Positions 20,401 to 28,256 of a DNA stretch of 64,000 nt are shown here, in pieces. Every line of letters starts with the position of its first letter. Position 1 is the first letter of the stretch. Origin of the DNA: Tribonema minus (taxonomy: Eukaryota > Sar > Xanthophyceae > Tribonematales > Tribonemataceae); NCBI GenBank assembly GCA_017506865.1, contig JAFCMP010000119.1, positions 124,001-188,000 on the forward strand, given 5' to 3'. Made by a program: the position numbers and the translations under genes. The notes beneath the pieces are model-generated. The model ran no database searches. It saw only the letters and a list, made by a program, of their open reading frames with translations, and was not told the origin of the DNA.

Positions 20401-23308
20401 GACGCTGCTTGTTGAGCCCGAACTGCTGCCGGAGCAATCGCAACGGCTTCTCCGCGCCGCGGCCCTCTCAGGCATAGGACAGAAGCGGCGTCCGATCGCC
20501 TGCTCCAGTGTCTGGCGCAGACTCCTCGGGTCCACAGCGGCACGGGGTGTCAAGGGCAAAATATCGGGGCTGCTGGCCTCCATGTCGCAGTTTGGCGTAG
20601 GATACCGGTCTGGCGTCGAGCATGTGGCAGCGCGCGCGCGCGTGTGGCACGAGCTGTATGGCACCACAATCCAGCTGGACTGTGAGAACGCATTTAACAG
20701 TGTGGATCGCGCCGCCATTGTGCGGGGACTTATGCTCTTCTGTCCGGAGCTGCTCCCGCACTTTGAGTCCGTATACTGTGGTGACACTGCCCCAGAGATG
20801 CGAGTGGAGGTGAACGGTGAAGCTCGCATTATCTGCTCCCACCTAGGGTGCCAGCAAGGGGACCCTCTAGGGCCGCTGTACTTTGCAGTGGCAGCGGCAT
20901 TCCTACTCTTCTACCCTGATGGAGTGAGTGCGACGCCCGGCAGTATGCCGGCCTACGGCCACAGCACAGCGGAACCGCCAGCCCCGCACTGCGCTTTCCT
21001 GGATGACCTCAACGTGCTGCAAGCTGCCTACTTCGACGATGCAGCGGCCGCTGGGGTGGCAGAGGTGATCCGTCGGCTTGCGGCAGGGGGCCTACGCGTT
21101 CGACCAGACAAGTCGCTGGCCATTGCCATGCGCGGCACAGTGTTTGATGAAGCGGCCAGAGCACGCCTGCGCGCCCTTGACATACCGTTTGTGGACGCCA
21201 CCATGCCAGAATCCAGTCAGGGCTTTACGTCGGTCGGGGTACCGGTAGGGCACCCAGCCTATGTGCATGCTGCCATGAGCAAGCATCTTGTTGACGCAGG
21301 GACATGGCGATTGTCGTGGCAGCTAGCTGGGATGGCGCGGCATCACCTACAGGCAGCACAATTCATTCTGCGCAGGTCACTGACAAAGCGCATGGGCTTC
21401 TTAGCTCGGGTCGTTGACACGGCTTTGAGTGAGACATGGCTGCACGCATTTGACGGGTTCTGTGCATGGACGCTTGAACGCATGCTGCACCTGCACGGCT
21501 GCGCTACCGCGGCAGTCATGAAGTCACACCTGCTGGCCGCCTGCACTGCTGGTGACAATGAGGTAGCCAGCAGTGGCAGCGTGCTGGTATTGCCGCGCTT
21601 GGGCCCGCCAGAACTCACGGACATCGCAGTGCCACTGCGGGCGTCACGGTTGCCGGAGCGACGAGGCGGTCTGGGCATGCCGCTTTTGGGGCTACTGGCA
21701 CCAGCCGCATACACGGCCCAGGCATGCACAACACTGCGGCCTGCAATAATTCATGCCACTGTGGCAGCAGGGGCCCTGAGGCTCGGCACTGACGAACACG
21801 GCGCAGTCACCTGGTTCGCGCAGCACTCATGCGCAATACGCGAGGACCAGGGACTGCCGCCAATCATCGAGGCCGTGCGACGCTCTACGCGAGCGCTGAC
21901 AGCTGATGGCGGCGAAAAATCACGCACAGCTGTGGCCGAGCAGCTCCCAGCATCGTTGCTACGGTGGGCAGCGGATACAACGGCCGCAGCGTCGACGCTC
22001 CCCACTGCGGTGCAAGCGATCTACGCCGCAACTGCCGTCACGGAGACGGGGACCACTGAGCCAGCCCCACACACCCACGGCATTGTGCCTGGCGCCGAGG
22101 CGGCCGCTGCGGCGGCGACCGTACCTGGCCCTCAAGCCGCTGCCGCGGCTGCCTCTTCCACGCCCGCTAAAACACAAACTAGCGCGGAAGAAAGCAGCTG
22201 CAGCGGCGGGCAGGAGGACGACGACGACGACTGGGAGGCCTATGCTGACGAGATCTGCAGAAAGGTAGTGCCCCGCCGCCGGCGCGGTCACTTCACGCAC
22301 GGACTACAAGCCGGCCTTTCAAATGTTCTTCGACGTCAATACGAGGACTGCCTGGTGGAGGACCTAGAGGCTGCCTCGGCTGGTGCCGTGGGCAAGCCGA
22401 CGCAGGCTACACTTATTGGTGACTTGCGTGACACCAGCCGCCGCCGCCAACAGGCTAGCGCGCGGGTCCTGGCGCAGCTGCGCAGCCAGCGTGCGTCCGG
22501 GGCAATGGCGTGGATGAGCGTGCCACCCGCTGCCAATGACCGCCCGGGTGCGGCGCCCATGTCCAGTATGGCAGCAGCCACGATGATTATGGTTGCGATC
22601 TTTATAGACGGGTGGGGCATACAGGGCGAGGTGTGCCCATGGCGGTGCAGTGACGTGAGCCCCACCTCCACGCATGCGATCAGCTGCCCCAGCCAGCACA
22701 TACGGGGGCACAACGCGACACACACTGCCCAAAAGCGGTGCCTACAGCGCATCTTGAGACAGCACCATGTCTCTATTGTCCGCAATGAGGACGCTAGCGT
22801 CTTCAAGGTACCGGGGTATCGGGCGGACACAGTCATTGACCCAGGGTGTCTGCACTTTAGCAGTGCATACCGTAACAAGGGAATAGTGCTAGACACAAGT
22901 GTGCGCGCACCCACAGCGAGCTCGTACCTGACAGGCAAAACAAATGCCTCGAACACGGACGGCTATGCTGCTGGGGTGGGGGAGGACGCGAAGGTCAAGC
23001 ACCACACCGGCACCTTGACGTCATCTTGGGCTTTTGTGCCATTCGTGCAGGAGTCGTACGGACGGCTGGGCAAGCAGACAAGCCTTTTTGTTAAGGAGTT
23101 GGCAATGCACTCAGCACTGTGCTCAGGGGGGGGGAAGGCAGATGTGTTACGCAAGGCCGGGTTAGCTAAGCGTCAGATCCACATTGAGCTGAGCATATCG
23201 CTGGCGCGGGAGTTGGCGGAGCGCGTCATGGCATACACACGTGGAGCGCGAATGCTGGGCTGTGTTGCGGCGCCGGTATCCAAACTCCTAGGGCACAGCG
23301 CAGACTAG
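14456..23308 (+). CDS. retrotransposon polyprotein (OTU protease, reverse transcriptase, endonuclease)
   Basis: 2950 residues from the first in-frame ATG; the frame is open from 14345 but only with a GTG. In order: ten 18-base PPPIPG units (about 62-125); a duplicated Ala/Arg-rich module of about 100 residues (MEVGEP...GHQRRITSR twice, 15410-15720 and 15770-16040); Cys/His clusters at about 575-700; an OTU cysteine-protease domain (about 1085-1290) with GNGNCLIHTAL (Cys near 1099) and GHFELL (His near 1286); another Cys/His cluster near 1340; reverse transcriptase with QLDCENAFNSVD (Asp near 2075), CQQGDPLGPL (near 2132) and the catalytic FLDD (near 2183); a Cys-His knuckle CPWRC...H...C...H (near 2728); and a C-terminal endonuclease core RAD...VLDTSV (near 2791-2813). 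No APE-type endonuclease or RNase H was recognised. It should act in target-primed reverse transcription. The Asn in GNGNC where many OTUs have Asp is noteworthy. Confidence 0.88.
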   Translation: MALHWLTSPASRGEGSPLKRKREQRNHGLNTGLWWWQVKAARQSDTRRRRRHGVGRWVRLVIPPPPPIPGPPPIPGPPPIPGPPPIPGPPPIPGPPPIPGPPPIPGPPPIPGPPPIPDPPPIPGPPPPQLMAQSSRPRPMPEVPVCSQVAELCRSMRRLHLSSADSDEPQGSGSHAHVKKRRRHLSSPGAANHCDRGCSQTKRPRHQPASDSESQAASLREALPPAAMIVLSLVVLPPPAANKRRRATLPPDSPVATTPMPKRRSRRKTPLVTAATAAPAAGPAPANPVVAQPRTTVTAAAACGRKVTSDLTAAATPRAADMVPKPPAGAAASDGQRGAAASRRGRRRGASAGPPLGRLGSIGSINRPESPSGKLSALAKAVTTTVPVPMEVGEPTSGPAGHQRRITSRPSQPASSGASPQWHPGPQPMEVTAAETPCTADMVTTAPAAAAAAAPGGERGAAAPRRGRRRASAQSTGSVTRPEPQSGGALAKPVTVTMPVPMEVGEPGPAGHQRRITSRSLQPAGSGASLSGGSVTSDGNSRNGHPISGITAMTVLAPAKTPAANRKVNIPGLDCRMCDKFIVRANPRAPGKNCPAAHACAHQRTRHTGKGKQFAELHVQLFLDHRPIYGGLEQVCDGCGNLFIRRTAASATTPSGDLGALDQCDVWRCADCLAGPVAATACTLSGCDRASGHDHIADIHTRPTTCAAAAGGAAVGGGNSLKPTAALLAAASKCGPIRKFLGCEHLGVDPRQAHASTLDGVADAPLPRLTRSSTMGVLPGESRASDSGATMSSNDRVPSTPGSAAAAVAAGAQSSECPRDPTGSHWQGLLGAAGALARRVRALALAPNRARVTVLCAWPTGTKLGPCRTSRRLHMRPAPSDAPATQTLLGRTSCAPLVSQMHDLTVTFSLLSLREEGNDLATVFDQLSLREPVVARSPRQPAGKRGESDVTQAGDNSTHATMTETAPVTAMVASGKRSRRRGKHRRRTQERQAQCDNSRAPLAPATTPPRGGASAPSAPISGPAKVTTVTVATRIPSTVCHTVTVEEQQDALAKATNYGFSTWHTGLQALHKQALGENTATLARGGELRPVSNVGNGNCLIHTALHGIDSVAVEHGLPAPALVIAMREALLDGMVAYVTQGAGKQGASMSSMRQLTAHAAAQPACTREQFDTYGTRARCLAIEYGTNETDSADSGHTLLLQRLQEEGVWGRPLGLSVWAIVAAVYAVSVTVWQAEPQATGSTQKSTGLVLAQLMGLPAVFAPATPAQPDCHLDVLWTPPGLYTNVGHFELLVAPAAAPPLPTTMTASATTQANSTHITAPSRTQPRTALQLPQQPEPLRCPLCTLAFWQLGQKEDSKQRGKLSAASRMAPVVAHFNGGSCTRSMLNPEASTSHCQQNLAAAYAKGIRQQVDHDPSGDRAPSGSSTCNTGAHHAKRVQEMSTMYGCTAEDFLRAVRKLSACTGACGLVHMSASAGQRQCALTSPCHTCRRNGSAPTRARPAVPPGQSEGGGAGSDGAAAAAGAAAATPPKPPAVPASGAANSKSSKKRPAATATGAQRRRRTAAAAAPPGSAGSRTQSNSLRLQDSSPPHGTAVGWADMDLDPPDDAASPPPPTTTTSGRPSKPQSRASLAWDLSTPSVVHALDQTNEADLLLLRFTTTANPFRTQLQCTQWARLVEHATRLLADATDSAREAARVRLHHGAGAFAHQVSQTLVQRGYRLLHLLAAMAFGRQPEGTGMPPAARLAALLSGDFAELLRKTLSAAAALRAPKPNNAATASAQTNFDADWTEADSRQQTACAALSGKRRGVGLAAARLEAREACAPADEVTAQVLAAKHPETGTRPGVVDTPMEQVRGLVRDARRHCLHGAGVATTAGPAGSGSPVFESGQAHDRSDRPEDAASAAGRRLEVEATDILSTLSAAGAGKAGGLDGLRYEHLLMAAGPGAPVKAATRPVGSASPGLAGDSESDVMEPAFAHHLAKVFTTLLVEPELLPEQSQRLLRAAALSGIGQKRRPIACSSVWRRLLGSTAARGVKGKISGLLASMSQFGVGYRSGVEHVAARARVWHELYGTTIQLDCENAFNSVDRAAIVRGLMLFCPELLPHFESVYCGDTAPEMRVEVNGEARIICSHLGCQQGDPLGPLYFAVAAAFLLFYPDGVSATPGSMPAYGHSTAEPPAPHCAFLDDLNVLQAAYFDDAAAAGVAEVIRRLAAGGLRVRPDKSLAIAMRGTVFDEAARARLRALDIPFVDATMPESSQGFTSVGVPVGHPAYVHAAMSKHLVDAGTWRLSWQLAGMARHHLQAAQFILRRSLTKRMGFLARVVDTALSETWLHAFDGFCAWTLERMLHLHGCATAAVMKSHLLAACTAGDNEVASSGSVLVLPRLGPPELTDIAVPLRASRLPERRGGLGMPLLGLLAPAAYTAQACTTLRPAIIHATVAAGALRLGTDEHGAVTWFAQHSCAIREDQGLPPIIEAVRRSTRALTADGGEKSRTAVAEQLPASLLRWAADTTAAASTLPTAVQAIYAATAVTETGTTEPAPHTHGIVPGAEAAAAAATVPGPQAAAAAASSTPAKTQTSAEESSCSGGQEDDDDDWEAYADEICRKVVPRRRRGHFTHGLQAGLSNVLRRQYEDCLVEDLEAASAGAVGKPTQATLIGDLRDTSRRRQQASARVLAQLRSQRASGAMAWMSVPPAANDRPGAAPMSSMAAATMIMVAIFIDGWGIQGEVCPWRCSDVSPTSTHAISCPSQHIRGHNATHTAQKRCLQRILRQHHVSIVRNEDASVFKVPGYRADTVIDPGCLHFSSAYRNKGIVLDTSVRAPTASSYLTGKTNASNTDGYAAGVGEDAKVKHHTGTLTSSWAFVPFVQESYGRLGKQTSLFVKELAMHSALCSGGGKADVLRKAGLAKRQIHIELSISLARELAERVMAYTRGARMLGCVAAPVSKLLGHSAD
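14641..14835 (+). repeat. 18-base coding minisatellite (PPPIPG x10)
   Basis: Ten head-to-tail 18-base units of the type ccgccgatcccgggcccg encode a proline-rich repeat. Units drift from atc to ata toward the 3' end, and one reads D in place of G. Confidence 0.9.
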
Positions 23309-23390
23309 GCTGCTGCGTTGACGCAAGCTTTTCGATTGCATAGGCAACCCGGCCTCCCTTGGGCCTTTATAAATACAAGTCCATACGTAC

Positions 23391-23878
23391 AACTGGGGGT
23401 CTGCAACTGAGACCCAGTGGCTTGCGCAGCATTGCAGCATTGACAATACAGCTTTCCAACATACTTCGAAGTAGCAGTCGGAGCAGTGGCAGCTGATGAA
23501 TGCGAACAGCCAGCGCCTGCAGCGTCATGCTGGCGGTGACACCTTTGTGCACTCTTGCCAGAGTGTGTGTGCGACATGTGATGTAGATTGCGAAAGCGTG
23601 GTGTTGTATTGGCACACATGCCACTGTTCACTGTACCAGGTGCAGCGGCAAAATACCTACAATCTGCAGCGCCTGCTTGACTTGCCACTTCGTGGTCCAC
23701 ACATGCGCTTTTAAAAAACTGCAATGTGAGCCTCATTATGCATGGCAAAGGGCTTTTGCTCTGGCAGCACCTCCCTGTACATACCCCCCAGAGGGGGCCT
23801 AAAGGGAAGGGGAGGGGCTTGAGGGACAACTACAGCCATACTGGCGGATGGGAGTGCATGCACCAACTATTCTGCGGC
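23391..23878. other. 3' flank of the retrotransposon, no gene recognised
   Basis: Begins with aactg, the second half of the candidate target-site duplication. No coding exon is recognised. Confidence 0.45.
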
Positions 23879-23879
23879 T

Positions 23880-24165
23880 CATGCCTGCCAGGCTGCGACT
23901 GCAGACGGCTATGCACTACTGGTTTGGGGAAGGGGCTGATGCCAACGTTAGGCATTGCACTGGCACTTTGACAATGATGGTAAACGGGAGTGCATGCACC
24001 CATTGTTTTGCAGCTCATGCCTGGCAGGCACAAAACAGGCAGCACAAATGCAGACGGCTATGCCACAACGCCAGTACTGTGCCACAACGCCAGTACTGTG
24101 TTGAGCAAGGAGCTGATGCCAATGTCAGGCATTTCACCGGCACTTTGACAACACAATACATGCCA
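23880..24165 (+). pseudogene. two eroded copies of a related retrotransposon endonuclease region
   Basis: Two diverged repeats (about 23880-23975 and 24014-24165) read G-A-D-A-N-V-R-H-x-T-G-T-L-T. The intact element has G-E-D-A-K-V-K-H-H-T-G-T-L-T near residue 2850. The second copy also keeps acaggcagcacaaatgc against acaggcaaaacaaatgc of the element. They lie in the same orientation just downstream of the intact copy. They are too divergent to be recent duplicates and look like relics of older or sister elements. A 19-base perfect tandem repeat (24062-24099) lies inside the second. Confidence 0.65.
24062..24099 (+). repeat. perfect 19-base tandem duplication
   Basis: The unit gccacaacgccagtactgt occurs twice without mismatch, inside the second retrotransposon relic. 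It is probably recent slippage. Confidence 0.9.
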
Positions 24166-24949
24166 GACAGCCAAATCTTAGGGAGTTCAACGTTTCACGC
24201 CAGTGCAAGACATCACACATGTTATGATGCATTGCAACACACGCCTGTGTCGCTCGGTGGCGTGCTTGCCGTGAGACAGTAATGGCAATGGCTGCATGAA
24301 ACCAGGTGCTACACAACCAAGACATTCATTGACAGTGATCATATTCATGCACTGCACACGTTTAAACCGCAGGGTCATCGGTGCAATCGAGAGGTGCCTT
24401 TGTGCCCCAGCACTCTGTCCCTTGGCGCACAGAGCGCCCTGCTTAGGAGGACAGGATCAGGATGCTCAGCACTGTGGGAAGCGCGGCGGGGTGTGTGAGG
24501 GGAGGGGGGTGGGGTGGGGGGGGGGGGGCTGCAGGTGCGCAAGTGGGTGGCCTTGAGAGTAACCTAATCGCCAACCAATCAGCTCGAGCAGTATAACGCG
24601 GAGACTGTCCCCCCCGCTGCACACCGGTCTCCTCTCCCCGGTGACGTCGGACATGGCTTGCACAGTGTACGGCGGCAGCTACGGGACCCTTGCGGAGACC
24701 CTGGCCGTACATACATGCTGCATAACATGCACATGAAAAGAGAGCACTGCACTACATACTTGCTACTATTGACAGTGGACCGAATAGCTCCCAGTATGGT
24801 TCACAGAAGCCAAGGGGACATGTACGGTGTCTAGTTTGTCTGCATGCCCCCCTCGGCCGCTAGCGAGGAGCCCTTGCCACCCTCTGGCATCGTTGTTTAC
24901 TTGTTCAACTCCTGAAGCATTGCAAAGAAACCATTAGCTCCGATGGTGG
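24166..24949. other. intergenic with G-rich tract
   Basis: No gene recognised. A G-rich run at about 24493-24531, including 12 or more consecutive G, could form a quadruplex on the plus strand. Confidence 0.45.
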
Positions 24950-25587
24950 ACAAACCCCTGGAAGAATGAAGACGCCACCGTGTCCTCCACTGCCCCCGTT
25001 TTGGGACCCCCCCCCCCCGCAGCAGCAAACCCCCCTGCTTGCGGTACCATGAGGGGGGCACGAGCTGCACAAGCGCTGTCACGCACCCTCTTCAAGATGA
25101 AGTTGGACCTCCACCCCCTCATAATTGCTGACATACGCCAGGGGGACGCCCCCCAGCCCCCCGTCGCAAGCTACACGAGCGCTGCCATGTGCCCACCCCA
25201 CGATGAAGTGCTTCGTGTGTAGAGTTTCTACCCCTCATGACTGCTGACAGACACCAGGGGGACGCTGCCGTCCTTCAGCCCCCCGTCGTCCCCCTTGCCC
25301 CCTCCCCCCGCTGCCGCAGCAGCAGGCAACCCCCCGTACCGCGCGCACAGCGCCAGCTGCGCGAGCGCCGCCATGTCCGCGCCCCAGGATGAAGTACGCA
25401 TAAATTCTACCCCTCGTGACTGCTTACGGACACCAGGGGGACACTCCCATCCTCCAGCCCCCCATCATCCCCCTTCCCCGCCGCCGCCGCAGCAGCGGGC
25501 ACCCCCCCCCGCCGCGGGTACCGCGCGAACAGCGCCAGCTGCGCAAGCGCCGCCAGTGTGTGCCTCAGGATGAAGTACGCATAGTTT
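24950..25587 (-). repeat. four decayed tandem copies of the SWEET last-exon tail
   Basis: Downstream of the SWEET stop (minus strand), the segment encoding A-L-A-Q-L-A-L-F-A-R-Y-P-R-R-G-G through S-S-H-E-G-stop, plus about 35 bases of 3' UTR, recurs at about 25402-25587, 25228-25401, 25137-25227 and 24950-25136. The copies grow more divergent and shorter with distance. The first keeps the frame through the stop codon, while the last two keep only scattered words. They are not expected to be translated because they follow the true stop, but they may lie in the 3' UTR. Confidence 0.75.
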
Positions 25588-28256
25588 CTACCCCTCGTGA
25601 CTGCTGACGGACACCAGGGGGACACTCCCGTCCTCCAGCCCCCCATCATCAACCTTAACCCCCCCCCCTGCAGCGGCAGCGCCCCCCGGCACCCCCCCCC
25701 GCCGCGGGTAGCGCGCGAACAGCGCCAGCTGCGCGAGCGCGGCCGCTAGGCCGAGCGCGTTCGGCACGACGACGTTGACGTCGCGCAGTATCCACGCCCC
25801 GTACGCGAGCCACAGCGTAGAGCACAGCAGCGAGCCCATGGTCATGGAAAACGAGAGCGCGGCGGAGCTGCGCGCACGGACCACGTCGCGCGCCGCGGCG
25901 AGCGGCGACGCGTACTGCGAGACGGTCGCGAGGGACGCAAAGGCGCCCACGCGCGCGATCGCCTCCTCCCTGTGCGGCGCCGCGGCAAGGAGAGTTGATG
26001 AGGACATCGTTGAGGAAAACGGCGCGAGGGAGCGACGCGCAGCTATGGAAGCGATGATGCGGCACGCGGCGAGCGGCGACGCGTGCTGCGAGACGGTCGC
26101 GAGGGACGCAAAGGCGCCGACGCGCGCAATCGCCAACTCCCTGGACAGCGAGTTCAGTTGAGAGTTGCGCGTGAGCGAGCACTCGAGCCGCAGATGCACG
26201 CATGGGTAGAGCAGGTAGCCACACACGCCGCCGACGACGCCCGCCGCGACAAACGCCCTGCGCACCGTCGCCGCGCACACGCCGGCCGCGCCACGCGCAC
26301 GAGCTCCACAACCACAACTCCCAAACTAATAAAACTTCAACTGTGACTCACCGCTCCTTGAGGTCGCGCCACCGCAGCAGCAGGTACCCGCACACGCCGC
26401 CGACGATGCTCACCGCCACCACAATCACATCCTCAACTCACCAAACCCAAACTTCAACTGCAGTTCAGTGCTCACTGCTTCCCACCGCCACCCACGATCG
26501 CCACACTCACAAACGCGAAAAACTCACAAAAACTTCAACTGTGACTCACCGCTCCTTGACGTCGTGCCACCGCAGCAGCAAGTACCCGCACACGCCGCCC
26601 ACCACCCCCGCCGCGACGAAGGCCTTGCGCACCGCCGCCGCGCGCGCCGCCGGCCGCGCGACGCGCACGTACACCCCGCAGAACAGCGTCGCACAGACCA
26701 CGCCGAAGAAGTTGCAGACGACGATGGGGAAGAGCGCGCCGATCGCGGCGCCGTAGACCGTCCAGACGCTCGCCGCGAGCCACATGGCGATGAACGGGAA
26801 GAAGGACTTGTCGCCTACGGTGCCGCGCCGCAGCGCCTCTGCGCGAGTGAAGTTGATTGAAGCGCGTGAAACTGAACGAACTAGGTTTCGTTTCGAGTTC
26901 AAATAATTGCAACGGTTCATGTAACGGTGTGTGATGTGACAGTTCACACGTGCTTGCAGTGACGATGAGCTGGAAGAAGGACTCGTCGTCAACGGTTGCC
27001 GCGGCGCAGCGCCTCTGCACGAGATGGCGCGGTGAGAGAACTTGAACTCAATGAGCTGGATTTTTTTCTTCTAACATGTTCATCACATTACAGGTAAACT
27101 ACGTCAAAGCAGTCGTCAAAACGTAAACAACTGTGCATGATGTAAGGGCTGGTAGGGCGTACTGCTGAGTACACCGCACCGCAGCATCTCTGCACGAGAC
27201 ATACGCAGCGGTGCGTGCAGATTGTGAAATAGATGTACTTCAGGACTTAAGAAAAAGCGTACTTGGGCGGAGTGCACAAACGCCGGGGTACATGTAGTGC
27301 CGCGGCGCCTGTAGAAACGAATTGATAACCATATGTGCTGGCGTGCGCAGCTTAGTGTGTACTTCATGCAATTTGAAACTGCCTACTCTTGGAGTGTACA
27401 TGGCGTGCACCGTGTGTATGCTGCCTCTGGAGCACAGATGGGGGCGCTTGGTGCACACACTTCAACAAATGGCGCAGTACAAATCAATTCGCAAGCACTG
27501 TACATGTGAACTTCACGTGATTATCAAATGTGCATTGGACACTTCAAGTTGTCACAACATACATGTAGGCTCTAATCTCATAGCATGACACCAATAAACT
27601 GGGCTTCTTCGTGTCCTGAGCAATGATCATTGCAAGGTACACATGTGCAGCCTGATCCTGTTGGTTCCTCGTGCTACGCGACGTCAATGGGCGAGATGAG
27701 CTCAAAATTGATTACCAATGATGCTGTGCATGGCAACGTCTCAGTGCCAATAAAGCAGCACTGCAGGACGCACTGCCATGGCATCTCTGGCTTCAAGAAT
27801 AGATCATACGCATCATAGTTGTGGCTTCGATTGTGCTGCAGATGAAGTAAATCTTAATGGGGCAGCATGGATATGGCTGCAATTGGCATTGAATGGTGGG
27901 CGATGATGGTGACAGACCGCATGGTGATTTAAGATTTAACGGCAATTCAAACTCAAGTGACTGCAGCCCCTGCTACAAGAAGCAGACACCATGCCGCCAG
28001 GCACGCTGCTTTTAAACACAAATCTGCTGGCTCAATTCAAACTCCTCAGCAGAGAGATCCTGTGGCCTACGCCAAGGCGAAGCGATGTGAGACCGGCACA
28101 CGATTACTTCAGCAGCGCTGACCCACCTCTCATCTCAGGCATGGGACTGTAGAACAGGTACACCGCGGCCAGCGTCGCCGCCAAGCTGATGATCGCGCCC
28201 ATCACCTCCCTCGATTCGTCCGCGAAGTCAGGCACTGCTGGTGCATCCGTGGCCAT
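25588..28256 (-). CDS. SWEET family sugar transporter (two MtN3/saliva repeats)
   Basis: Exons on the minus strand are 28256..28127, 26838..26550 and 25969..25588. Phases 1 and 2 match at the two joins, giving 266 residues, the usual SWEET length. TM1 is in exon 1 (EVMGAIISLAATLAAVYLFYSPMPEMR). The first MtN3 repeat continues in exon 2 (ALRRGTVGDKSFFPFIAMW, then WTVYGAAIGALFPIVVCNFFG). The linker helix and second repeat fill exon 3 (AFASLATVSQYASPL ... SFSMTMGSLLCSTLWLAYG ... VVVPNALGL). SWEETs are facilitative sugar uniporters in plasma or organelle membranes. The ATG at 28256 is the only one in a frame that is otherwise open about 110 bases upstream, so an extra 5' exon is possible. It diverges from the Rab gene over 313 bases. 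Both introns contain decayed copies of their neighbouring exon edges. Confidence 0.85.
26050..26175 (-). repeat. decayed copy of SWEET exon-3 head with acceptor
   Basis: The minus strand reads ccag then G-GAG-TTG-GCG-ATT..., giving A-I-A-R-V-G-A-F-A-S-L-A-T-V-S-Q-H-A-S-P-L-A-A. This is nearly the same as the true exon 3 start (25969, cacag then G-GAG-GAG-GCG-ATC). The copy then loses frame. It lies in intron 2 upstream of the true acceptor and keeps a usable acceptor in the same phase. Confidence 0.75.
26190..26412 (-). repeat. two decayed copies of SWEET exon-2 tail in intron 2
   Basis: After the true exon 2 donor at 26550, the minus strand repeats the exon end at about 26412-26345 (V-G-G-V-C-G-Y-L-L-L-R-W-R-D-L-K-E-R then gtgagtcacagttgaag, identical to the true donor context). 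It repeats it again at about 26300-26210 (V-R-R-A-F-V-A-A-G-V-V-G-G-V-C-G-Y-L-L, no donor). The first copy has a perfect 5' splice site. Confidence 0.75.
26955..27195 (-). repeat. two decayed copies of SWEET exon-2 head with acceptor in intron 1
   Basis: At about 27022-26955 the minus strand has ctcgtgcag then AGGCGCTGCGCCGCGGCAAC..., like the true acceptor and exon 2 start at 26838 (ctcgcgcag then AGGCGCTGCGGCGCGGCACC), but with a one-base insertion that breaks the frame. A more diverged third version lies at about 27195-27150 (tcgtgcag then AGATGCTGCGGTGCGG). Both lie between exon 1 and exon 2. Confidence 0.65.
27196..28126 (-). other. remainder of SWEET intron 1
   Basis: No exon or recognisable repeat is seen; sequence is AT-richer than the exons. 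Confidence 0.4.

Larger units (their letters stand above)
13616..23390 (+). mobile_element. full-length non-LTR retrotransposon with OTU protease and REL-type endonuclease
   Basis: The 3' end is fixed by comparison. The 5'-truncated copy at 43936-44250 matches from 23081 and both copies stop matching exactly after ccatacgtac, at 23390 and 44250. A 9-base direct repeat gtacaactg (13607-13615 and 23387-23395) is a candidate target-site duplication, placing the 5' end near 13616. The element is then about 9.8 kb: an 840-base leader, one giant frame (14456-23308) and an 80-base 3' UTR without poly(A). The leader holds an A-rich stretch (13940-13966) and a T27 tract (14400-14426). Domain content (OTU, RT, CCHC, PD-(D/E)xK-like endonuclease) resembles the R2/Dualen type of non-LTR element. 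The intact frame suggests recent insertion. The 5' boundary is inferred, the 3' boundary is well supported. Confidence 0.8.

Noticed and set aside
25000-25600. Tandem copies as an assembly error or separate SWEET paralogues
   Set aside because: The units differ clearly in sequence and length and lack the transmembrane exons, so they are neither collapsed haplotypes nor full genes.
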